Assembly: GCA_963790435.1 (NCBI GenBank)
Contig: CAWBOI010000003.1
Location: forward strand, 496,001-560,000
Length of the DNA: 64,000 nucleotides
Direction of reading: 5' to 3'
DNA from: Ilyomonas sp963790435
Lineage (GTDB): Bacteria; Bacteroidota; Bacteroidia; Chitinophagales; Chitinophagaceae
A program made the position numbers and the translations under genes. The notes beneath the pieces were generated by a model that saw only the letters and a list, made by a program, of their open reading frames with translations, was not told the DNA's origin and ran no database searches. Positions 1-7,598 of the stretch are shown in pieces (position 1 is the stretch's first letter; every line of letters begins with the position of its first letter).

Positions 1-227
1 CCTTTCAAAACCACAATTGAAAACACACCCTGGTCGTTGGTTAACGTACCGCGTCCTTTGTTCTCTACAATTACACTTGCGCCAGGAATGGCTTGCAGAC
101 TATCAGCCGTCATCACCACACCATAGAGTTGCACCACAGAATCTTTAGACACCGTTGTTTGTGCAGATACGTGTTGCACAAAAAAAGTAGCAAAAACAAA
201 AGTGGCGAAGTAGAGAATTGATTTCAT
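1..227 (-). CDS. Secreted protein with carboxypeptidase-like regulatory domain (N-terminal part only)
   Basis: Reading the minus strand from the ATG at 227 gives 75 residues that run off the left edge of the window. The first 22 or so residues are a signal peptide ending in VSAQ. They are followed by the start of a carboxypeptidase D regulatory-like beta-sandwich (pattern YGVV..IPGASVIVENKGRGT..GVFSI). In Bacteroidota this domain usually opens a TonB-dependent receptor or another surface protein, but the rest lies outside the window, so the function is open. A GCAAAAACAAA motif (190-200) lies inside the signal peptide and encodes FVFA. The gene is divergent from mrp, 111 bases away. Confidence 0.75.
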   Translation of the reverse strand, partial: MKSILYFATFVFATFFVQHVSAQTTVSKDSVVQLYGVVMTADSLQAIPGASVIVENKGRGTLTNDQGVFSIVVLK

Positions 228-338
228 GCGGCTTACCAATACTATAAGATTTCGTTTACCGTAAGTGATAACAACAAAATAACCAATACACCCACTAATT
301 TTGTGCTATCAATTTTGTATTTAACAAAAAAATGTAGG

Positions 339-1436
339 ATGACAGAAAGTGATGTTTTGAAAGCTTTGAGCAATGTGCAGGAGCCCGATTTGGGCAAAGA
401 CATTGTAACCCTGAACATGGTAAAAGACATCGTTGTCAATGGCAACAATGTATCGTTTACGGTGGTGCTTACCACGCCTGCTTGTCCCATGAAAGACATG
501 ATACAAAAGGCTTGTATCAACGCAATAAAATTGTTACTGAACAAAGAAGCGCAGGTGAAAGTGAACTTCACATCACATACTATTACCAAGCGCAACGATG
601 AAGGTAAAGTGCTGCCCGGCGTAAAAAATATTATTGCGGTGGTAAGCGGTAAAGGTGGTGTTGGCAAAAGTACGGTGGCTGCGAACTTAGCACTTGCGTT
701 TGCACAAAGCGGCGCTAAGGTTGGGTTGATGGATGCTGATATTTATGGGCCTTCTGTGCCCATCATGTTTGGCGTTCGTGGTGAGCGGCCGATGATGCGT
801 GAAACTGATGGCAAGGGTAAGATTATCCCATTGGAAAAATACGGCATCCAGTTGATGAGCATTGGTTTGTTGGTAGATGAAAAAAGCGCAGTCGTGTGGC
901 GTGGCCCGATGGTAAGCAGCGCCATCCGGCAGTTTGTAACCGATGTGGACTGGGGTGCATTGGATTATTTAGTAATTGATATGCCGCCCGGCACCGGCGA
1001 TATTCATTTAACCTTGATGCAGTTGGTTCCTGTAACGGGTGTTATTATTGTTACCACACCGCAGAAAGTGGCTTTGGCAGATGCGCGCAAAGGCATTGCT
1101 ATGTTTGCACAGGCACAACTGAATGTACCCATTATTGGTTTGGTAGAAAACATGGCTTACTTCACACCGGCAGAATTGCCCGATCACCAGTATTTTATTT
1201 TTGGTAAAGAAGGCGGAAAGAAGCTGGCTGAAGAATACGATTTGAATTTCTTGGGTCAGATTCCACTCGTACAAAGCATTTGCGAAGGCGGTGATGCAGG
1301 CGTGCCCGTAATGATGAGCGATGATGCAATCAGTAAAGCAGCATTTCACCAGTTTGCCGACAATGCGGTACGAACCATCAGCACTGTAAACGCAACGGAA
1401 AAGCCGGAGAAGTTTAAGGAAGCAATGGCTGTCTGA
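339..1436 (+). CDS. mrp: Mrp/ApbC-type P-loop ATPase, Fe-S cluster carrier
   Basis: The protein has 365 residues. Residues 1-85 form a MIP18/DUF59 domain (TTPACPMKD around 45-53). A ParA/MinD-type ATPase follows, with the deviant Walker A GKGGVGKST at 104-112 and the MDADIYGPS switch. The family loads or transfers Fe-S clusters in the cytoplasm. I chose the ATG at 339; an upstream in-frame GTG at 303 would add 12 residues unlike the family. The C-terminal CxxC that ligates the bridging cluster in enterobacterial ApbC is absent: after VENMAYF the chain reads TPAELPDHQ. This matches my memory of Bacteroidota Mrp proteins, so it may be a lineage trait. Confidence 0.92.
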   Translation: MTESDVLKALSNVQEPDLGKDIVTLNMVKDIVVNGNNVSFTVVLTTPACPMKDMIQKACINAIKLLLNKEAQVKVNFTSHTITKRNDEGKVLPGVKNIIAVVSGKGGVGKSTVAANLALAFAQSGAKVGLMDADIYGPSVPIMFGVRGERPMMRETDGKGKIIPLEKYGIQLMSIGLLVDEKSAVVWRGPMVSSAIRQFVTDVDWGALDYLVIDMPPGTGDIHLTLMQLVPVTGVIIVTTPQKVALADARKGIAMFAQAQLNVPIIGLVENMAYFTPAELPDHQYFIFGKEGGKKLAEEYDLNFLGQIPLVQSICEGGDAGVPVMMSDDAISKAAFHQFADNAVRTISTVNATEKPEKFKEAMAV

Positions 1437-1522
1437 ATTTGATTTTATACCATTTTACGGATGCGGATGAGAACGATAAACGTTTAGTAGTGCATTGGTT
1501 TGAAAAGCGGTTTGGTGTTACT

Positions 1523-1740
1523 GTCATTCCGCAAATGCCGCCGTTTGGTTTTGCCCATTAATCAATGTTGCAGGCGGCTTTGTGCGGAATCTGATGATTA
1601 CATTGTAAAGACGATTTAATGGTGGAAACCAGTTGACGACATAGCAATTTGTTCAAATTATAGAAAGCAGGTTCCGCACAAAGCCCTCGTGAAAACATAA
1701 AGGTGCAAGTCCGTGTTGAGGGCAATTGCGGAATGACGCG
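1523..1740. repeat. Composite of nested inverted repeats (REP/BIME-like), copy 1
   Basis: The outer arms are GTCATTCCGCAAATGCC at 1523 and its complement GGCAATTGCGGAATGAC ending at 1737. The inner arms are GGCTTTGTGCGGAATCTG (about 1576-1593) and TTCCGCACAAAGCC (about 1671-1684). The same four arms in the same order, with nearly the same total length, recur at 23042-23262. The core GTCATTCCGC also forms a simple hairpin at 58424-58486. The layout resembles bacterial interspersed mosaic elements, which in other bacteria are moved by RAYT transposases; no such transposase gene is in this window. Confidence 0.8.
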
Positions 1741-1792
1741 ATGCCTTGTTTTCAAATTGCTTTATTACCAAACATTTCATATCTATTCTGAT

Positions 1793-1818
1793 AAAAACAA
1801 AAGCGAACTTTTGTTTTT
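1793..1818. terminator. Bidirectional terminator between mrp and the CDF gene
   Basis: An 11-base perfect stem (AAAAACAAAAG / CTTTTGTTTTT) closes a CGAA loop. It lies between two convergent genes, so it could stop transcription from both sides. The right arm is the body of an exact TTTGTTTTTGC motif (1810-1820), and the left arm is a near match in the opposite orientation. Confidence 0.6.
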
Positions 1819-1853
1819 GCACCATTTTTATCTTTGTGTCTTTCCTGTAAGAA

Positions 1854-2744
1854 TCACTCCAACTCAATGGTAGAATGCTGAATATTGCTGTGTTCCAGTT
1901 GGTGTTTGATTTCGTGAACCACATTCAGCTTTTCATCAAACGACAATTGATTGTTGACAGCTACATGCGCAGTGAGTGCATTCTCGGTGGTGCTCATCGC
2001 CCATACATGCACATGATGCACGCCGGTTACATTTTTTACGTTTGTTATTACCTCTTTTATTTCGTTCAGTTCCATTCCCGAAGGCACGGCATCTACGCTC
2101 ATTTTAAAGCTGTCTTTCAGCAAGCTCCACGTGCTGATGAGGATAATCAATATCACCACCAAACCCATTGCCGGATCGAGCCAATACCAATGGGTATAAT
2201 GGATGATGATGCCCGACACCACAACGGCTACCGATACCACCGCATCACTTAACAAGTGCAGGTAAGCGCCTCTTGCATTCAATTCATTTTTTTGCGCTTT
2301 GTAAAACAGCCATGCCGATGTTGCATTGATAACAATGCCCAATGCCGCAATCCATGCAATTACATTGCCCTGCACGCTTTCTTCTTTTACCAATAACCGG
2401 TGAACCGATTCATAACCGATAACGCCAACCGCAACCAACAAAATCACAGCGTTTAACAACGCAGCCAATACGGTTGTTTTCTTATATCCGTATGTGTAAA
2501 CAGGGCTTGATTTTTTATCGGCGAGCCAGAGGGCAGCGAGCGATAATACAAGACTTGCTACATCGCCCGCATTGTGCCCGGCATCGCTTAACAAAGCCAT
2601 CGAGTTGACGGCAAAACCAGCGATCAATTCAGCAATCACAAACAGAAGGTTCAACACAATACCACCAATAAAAATTTTTTTACTGCTGCCTTGCAGGTTG
2701 GATACTTCGTGTGAGTGATCGTGATGATGGTGGTGATGCTCCAT
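1854..2744 (-). CDS. Cation diffusion facilitator, probable zinc exporter (CzcD/ZitB type)
   Basis: The protein has 296 residues and six predicted membrane helices. It opens with a histidine-rich cytosolic tail (MEHHHHHHDHSHE), common in zinc-handling CDF proteins. The transport-site pairs are visible: HNAGD (57-61) in helix 2 and HLLSD in helix 5, each HxxxD. A C-terminal cytoplasmic domain with HVHVWAM follows. CDF proteins exchange Zn2+ or related ions for protons across the inner membrane. The gene converges on mrp, and no metal-responsive regulator is adjacent. Substrate is inferred from the HxxxD pattern. Confidence 0.9.
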   Translation of the reverse strand: MEHHHHHHDHSHEVSNLQGSSKKIFIGGIVLNLLFVIAELIAGFAVNSMALLSDAGHNAGDVASLVLSLAALWLADKKSSPVYTYGYKKTTVLAALLNAVILLVAVGVIGYESVHRLLVKEESVQGNVIAWIAALGIVINATSAWLFYKAQKNELNARGAYLHLLSDAVVSVAVVVSGIIIHYTHWYWLDPAMGLVVILIILISTWSLLKDSFKMSVDAVPSGMELNEIKEVITNVKNVTGVHHVHVWAMSTTENALTAHVAVNNQLSFDEKLNVVHEIKHQLEHSNIQHSTIELE

Positions 2745-2849
2745 GCCCGCAAATTACAGCGAAAGAAAATGTGTAGTTAGCAGCATTCCATTATTTATCC
2801 AATTTTAAAATAAGCATAGCCCAAGTTCCCGTGGAAGCTGCGTATGTGC

Positions 2850-2882
2850 AGACCTATAAGGTTTTTGAAACCTTATAGGTCT
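2850..2882. repeat. AGACCTATAAGG palindrome, copy 1
   Basis: A near-perfect hairpin: 15-base arms AGACCTATAAGGTTT and AAACCTTATAGGTCT separated by TTG. The same palindrome recurs at 40021-40053, just 3' of tRNA-Cys. Here it lies between the CDF start and the 3' end of the GH31 gene. It could act as an intrinsic terminator, but repeated sequence at unrelated loci suggests a dispersed repeat family. Confidence 0.8.
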
Positions 2883-2916
2883 TGATTCAAGAGCGATAGG
2901 AATAAGTTTGTTTTCA

Positions 2917-5311
2917 TCATAATTTTATCTTCATTTCTTTACCAGCATACACCACACTCCTGTCTGCCGTTGTTGCATTGATGTCGGTGCCATGAGCCTC
3001 TTTTACCAAAACCACATTGAAAACTCGTTGTTTTAGTCTGCCATTAAAATCACCTTTCGTATTCGAAATGGTAAGCAGCTGTTGCGCATCATTCCATGCA
3101 AAGTTGATGGTTGCAAACCTGCCCTTCTCATAATTGTAATTGTCGTTTTCATCTTCATACAAAGTAAACGTTCCGTTAGCACCGGGATAAACACGAAGTT
3201 CCAATGTATCGAGCTTTTTTTCGGTTGCATATTCCATTACAGCACCCATCGGAATGATGGAACCGGCACGCACATACAACGGCATTGTTTCAATAGGTGC
3301 AGCCGCGTTAATAGTAGCGCCGCCGTTTGTTTTTGCACCCATTCCAGAAGTTATACCAGGTAGCTTTGGGCAGATAAATTTCCTGCCTATTTTCTTTATT
3401 AGAAGTCTCCATCGGCGCTGTGATTGGATTGACAAGAAACGCAGGACCAAACATGTATTGCTCCTTAATGTTGTACACCGCCGTATCGTTTCCAAAATCA
3501 AAAGCCAAACCGCGCATGATGGTGTAATGCTCCTGCGTAACTTTTGCAGCCAGCGAATAAATATAAGGCAGCAAACAATAGCGCAGCTTATCGTAATGTA
3601 GAAGGATGGCTTTTGTTTTCCTATCCCAATTATCAGAAAACAAAGCCCGCTCTCCTTTGCCATGAATGCGGAAGATAGGGCAGAATGTTCCGAACTGAAA
3701 CCATCTTGTAAACAGTTCTCTAAACTCTGGCTTCGACCAATCGGGCGCCTGCCAGCCATAATGATAACCACCAATATCTGATGTCCAGTAAGGAATACCG
3801 GAAAAGCAGGCGTTGATGCCTTGCGGAACCTGGTTGCGAAGGACAGAAAATTTACATTCAATATCAGACGACCACAACGTTGCTGCATTGCGCTGCTCGC
3901 CGGCAAACGATTGCCGCGCTAAAAAGAATGCGCGCTTGCCGGGAATGTCTTTACGCCAATTGTTATAAACGCCATCGGTATGAACCAATGAATACGTATT
4001 GAAATAATCAATGCCTCTTCCGGTGTAAAATTGTGCCTTGCGGCGTTCATCTAACAACGAACCATTATCAGGCTCACATTGGTCAATCCACCACGCATCC
4101 CAGCCATAACGTTTTACCAAACTATCTCTTGCCTGTTGCCAGTACAACAACCGCGCTTTAGGGCTGTGTGCATCGTAATAATAATCGAATGTATGTGTAA
4201 CCACATTGTCCCATGTGATGGTGGTTAAATTGCCCGCATCTTTCATCGCTTCGTAATTATTGGTGCCTTTTCCAAACAAGGGCCAGATGGAAATCATTGC
4301 ATGAATATTCTCTTTGTGCAGTTGGTCAACCATCGCTTTTGGAGCCGGGTATCTTTCCCTATTCATCACATGCGAACCAATGGGCAACGGCTCCCAATAA
4401 TACCAATCCTGCACAATTACATCTACCGGAATATGGTTGTCGCGGTACTTCTTTGCCGCCTCCAATACTTCACTTTGATATTTATACCTGTCCTGCGATT
4501 GAAACAAGCCATACGCCCATTTGGCAAACATCGGCGCTGTGCCGGTTGCCCTGCGATAAGAAGCAATCACTGCATCGAAAGAAGGACCATAAAAAAAGTA
4601 ATAGTCCACTTCGTTGCCACTTTCTGAAACGTATTTGTAGCGCGTGTTTCCGCCTTCACCACCATAAAAATTAGAAGCCGAATAATTATCCCACATCAAT
4701 CCATAACCTTTGGTAGAAAGCAGCACCGGAACGGCTCCTGTCAGGTAACGAATGGCCAAATCCTGATCGCGTCCTTTGTAGTTAATAGCACCTGAATCGA
4801 GCGGATGACAACCCAAGCCATACAAGGCTTCATCTTTAGGCGAATCAAACTCTGTTGTGCAGTTGTATGTATTAATACCAGCAATCGTTGCAGGCAGCAT
4901 CGCTTTGTTACTATCTGCAGATTCTGCCAAAATCAAATTGCTGTTTGCATCTGCATAAGCAATGGCATTGGTGTTTTTATTTACCGTAATTCGTAAGCGT
5001 TTTGTGCGAATCACAACCGCATTATTTTCTTCTTTTACAGTAAAGTTTGTATTTGTCCATTTTGCATTTACTACTAAAGACTTTTTTTGAGGAAACGAAT
5101 CGAACAGAGTGTATTTCACTTCAACAATATCATCTTTACAAATGTTGATTTTTAGTAGCCCTTTATCTAATAAAAACAAAACGCCATTGCCCATTTGCCT
5201 GAACGATTTTACTGAAGCAAAAGAGGAAACAGAAGATGACAAAAGAAGGAGGAAGAGCAAAAGAAACATTTGTTGAAGTCTTTTGTTTTTCGTTCCAGAA
5301 AATGAAAGCAT
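2917..5311 (-). pseudogene. GH31 glycoside hydrolase (alpha-xylosidase/alpha-glucosidase type), frameshifted
   Basis: From the ATG at 5311 the first frame gives a lipid-rich signal peptide and the GH31 barrel, with the nucleophile region WWIDQCEPDNG (about residue 405) and the GIPYWTSDIGGY strand. It stops early after WYNFWNG. The rest of the C-terminal beta-sandwich (NAAAPIETMPLYVRAGSIIPMG onward) continues in another frame to 2917. The total length, 2395 bases, is one more than a multiple of three, so one extra base fits. The break falls at the GCAAAAACAAA motif (3326-3336): removing one T would read WNGAKTNGG. It may be a sequence error or true decay. A start at 5269 is also possible. Confidence 0.82.
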
Positions 5312-5422
5312 AGCTGTATATTTATAAGTAGCAATGTTATTGTTTGCAAAAACAAAAATCAAATTAAAATATGGGCAAAAACAAACTTTCGTCTTTCTTC
5401 TGCTGCTATTTTTGATGCACAC

Positions 5423-6061
5423 ATGCACCCAACCATCAGCAAAGAAAACTTTCATCACATCTGTCAAAAGCTTGCTCAAAAAGACAGCGATTTGCAACGC
5501 ATCATTCACACCTACGGCTTGCCACCATTCTGGGCGCGACCGAACATTTTTCAAACTTTAGTATTAACCATTTTAGAACAACAGGTTTCGCTGGCTTCGG
5601 CGTATGCGGCTTATCAAAAACTCAAACAAAAAATTGGTTTTGTAACGCCAAAAAAGATTTTGGCTTTAACTGCTGAAGACTTACGAGCCTGCTATTTGAG
5701 TCGGCAAAAAACGGTGTATGTAAAAGAACTGGCAACCGCCATTGTAAAGAAACGGCTCAGCTTGAAAAAGCTATCATTGGCACCCGATGACGAAATCAGA
5801 ACTACACTTAAACAAATCAAAGGCATTGGCGATTGGACGGTGGATGTGTATCTTATTCATGTCTTACACCGCACCGATTTATTTCCGCTGGGCGATGTAG
5901 GATTGGTAACAAGTTTAAAAGAAGTGAAGAGATTAGACAAAAGCGCAACAAAGGCTGAAATGCTTGCTGTGGCTGAATCGTGGCGTCCTTACCGAACCAT
6001 TGCTACGATACTGTTGTGGCATGCTTACATTCAAAAAAGAGGATTAAAACTTTATGCCTGA
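5423..6061 (+). CDS. HhH-GPD DNA glycosylase, AlkA (3-methyladenine) type
   Basis: The protein has 212 residues, the short AlkA-like form without the N-terminal beta domain. It shows the EQQVSLASA helix, the helix-hairpin-helix IKGIGDWTVDVYL, and the catalytic aspartate in PLGDVGLV (near residue 160). The family removes alkylated bases by cleaving the N-glycosidic bond. The gene diverges from the GH31 gene; the 111-base gap holds two GCAAAAACAAA motifs (5346 and 5375) in the same orientation. Exact substrate cannot be read from sequence. Confidence 0.85.
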   Translation: MHPTISKENFHHICQKLAQKDSDLQRIIHTYGLPPFWARPNIFQTLVLTILEQQVSLASAYAAYQKLKQKIGFVTPKKILALTAEDLRACYLSRQKTVYVKELATAIVKKRLSLKKLSLAPDDEIRTTLKQIKGIGDWTVDVYLIHVLHRTDLFPLGDVGLVTSLKEVKRLDKSATKAEMLAVAESWRPYRTIATILLWHAYIQKRGLKLYA

Positions 6062-6345
6062 ACTATGGTGGATAACCATTTTTTGCAACAGTCTCAACTG
6101 AGGTAATGACAATGGATTTCTTAAAAAGATTTTACAATATATTTTAAGCAATCGATAAATTTTAATGTTAGCTCTTGTAACAAACTGCTTGTTGATTTTC
6201 AAAAAGATGCAAAACTAAATTTTTTATCCATCCGGTATATTTTACTTTTTATTTATTTATAATGGTTTTGCGCAGCTACCCACCTTCTCTTTTGGTATAA
6301 AATTTCCTACTTCTCAGCCAGTTGTTTAACCTATAAAAAATACCT

Positions 6346-6855
6346 ATGAAAGTAAAAGCAGTGTCTTTAGCAGTGTTTGTATTCGCAGCATTTTTCGCTT
6401 GTAAGAAAGACAATAACAATTCAGTAAACGCAACTGATAAGCAGTTTACGACAATGGCAGCCATGAGTAATTTTGCCGAAATATCGGCTGCTAAACTGGC
6501 GCTTTCCAAAACCTCCGATATGGATGTTCAAATGTTTGCCCAGAAGATGATTACCGATCACACCAAAGCGCAGGACAGTTTGAAACTGATAGCCGGACAG
6601 CTTAGTTTGAATGCGCCGGATTCATTAGATGCAGCGCATGTGCAAATGGCAGCCATGCTAAGTGCAATGTCGGGCAGAGCCTTTGATTCGGCTTATGTGC
6701 ATGGCCAGGTAATCGATCATCAAACAGCGGTAAATTTGTTTCAAAATGAAAACAGCAATGGCAGTAACAGTAAGGTAAAAACTTATGTAACCACTTACCT
6801 GCCGGCCATACAAATGCACCTGATGATGGCAGATTCGTTGGCTATGAAGTATTAG
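6346..6855 (+). CDS. DUF4142 lipoprotein
   Basis: The protein has 169 residues. A lipoprotein signal (VFVFAAFFAC, cysteine at about 19) is followed by a lysine/aspartate/asparagine spacer. The helical DUF4142 domain then contains ISAAKLALSKTSDMDVQMFAQKMITDH and a second helix pair (VHGQVIDHQTAVNLF). DUF4142 proteins form ferritin-like four-helix bundles of unknown function, exported to the periplasm or outer membrane. It stands alone, with a strong terminator just downstream. The preceding gap (6062-6345) shows no other gene. Confidence 0.8.
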   Translation: MKVKAVSLAVFVFAAFFACKKDNNNSVNATDKQFTTMAAMSNFAEISAAKLALSKTSDMDVQMFAQKMITDHTKAQDSLKLIAGQLSLNAPDSLDAAHVQMAAMLSAMSGRAFDSAYVHGQVIDHQTAVNLFQNENSNGSNSKVKTYVTTYLPAIQMHLMMADSLAMKY

Positions 6856-6885
6856 AATATTACTTCCACAAGGCAAAACTTATTT

Positions 6886-6910
6886 AAGCCCGTTTCAGCA
6901 AACGGGCTTT
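6886..6910. terminator. Intrinsic terminator after the DUF4142 gene
   Basis: A stem AAGCCCGTTT / AAACGGGCTT with a short loop, followed by T-rich sequence. It sits between two convergent genes and could serve both. Confidence 0.75.
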
Positions 6911-6944
6911 GCTGTTTTATAAATTAGATATATACTGCAAATCC

Positions 6945-7451
6945 TTACTGTGAACCCTTTTTAATTAACGAACCTACCGTTGTTGGATTAAAATAAAACG
7001 CTGCTGACACGCCAAAAAAAGTAGCATTATCGGAGGCTGTGCGTCCGCTATAAAAGTATTGCCCGAAAAACATATTGAAATGAAGCTTGTCGGTAAACGC
7101 ATATTCAATGCCATTGGTTAATTCGGTAAGTAATCCTTGCCTTGCCGCAAACACAATACCGATGCCCGCAGTAAACGTGTTGGTAAATTTACCTTGCTGA
7201 AATACATTAAGGTTGGGACGAAGTTCTATGTACGTGCTCGTGTCTCTTCCGGTTACTTTGCTTAACGTTGTTTTTCCAATGTCAATACCCAAACTAAACA
7301 CATCCCATTGTTGCCCCAATTCAAGCGCAAGGTTAGATTTGTCCCAAAGAGTTCCGGCGGTATTGGTAAGGCTTGGCGCCAGCGAAATATAAGTTTGCGA
7401 ATAAGATAGACAAGAAAGAAAAATGAACAAAACCAAAAGGAGGTATTTCAT
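6945..7451 (-). CDS. Small outer-membrane beta-barrel protein, unknown function
   Basis: The protein has 168 residues from the ATG at 7451, which starts a clear signal peptide (MKYLLLVLFIFLSCLSYSQ). An upstream in-frame start would place 24 odd residues before it. The mature part alternates polar and hydrophobic residues in short strands (SNLALELGQQWDVFSLGIDIG, FTNTFTAGIGIVFAAR), as expected for an 8-strand barrel. I do not recognise a specific family. It follows the TonB-type receptor gene on the same strand, 148 bases away. Confidence 0.6.
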   Translation of the reverse strand: MKYLLLVLFIFLSCLSYSQTYISLAPSLTNTAGTLWDKSNLALELGQQWDVFSLGIDIGKTTLSKVTGRDTSTYIELRPNLNVFQQGKFTNTFTAGIGIVFAARQGLLTELTNGIEYAFTDKLHFNMFFGQYFYSGRTASDNATFFGVSAAFYFNPTTVGSLIKKGSQ

Positions 7452-7598
7452 TGGTTGATGGTTTAATTTGGAAAAGTATAAATTATCATTCGATAAAAAT
7501 AAAAGACACTTTGATTGAAGCATTTTTTATTTACCCATTTTCCAACATAACCCAACTACTTATAGTTAACCATATACAATAAAGAGTAAAAAAATAAT

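Larger units (their letters stand above)
1437..1853. other. Gene-poor stretch between mrp and the CDF exporter
   Basis: No convincing gene lies here. The stretch holds a composite inverted repeat (1523-1740), one variant motif TTTGGTTTTGC (1543-1553), and a bidirectional terminator containing an exact motif (1793-1820). One frame stays open from just after the mrp stop to 1561 (about 40 codons, including HFTDADENDKRLVVHWFEKRF) but has no start codon. It could be a gene remnant or chance. Confidence 0.5.

Noticed and set aside
1437..1561. Open frame of about 40 codons after mrp, reading LILYHFTDADENDKRLVVHWFEKRFGV
   Set aside because: It has no start codon, overlaps a repeat arm, and ends at a motif variant. 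It may be a remnant but I cannot support it as a gene.
1523..1740. CRISPR-like repeats
   Set aside because: The repeats are inverted pairs in fixed nested order, not direct repeats with regular spacers, and no cas genes are present.
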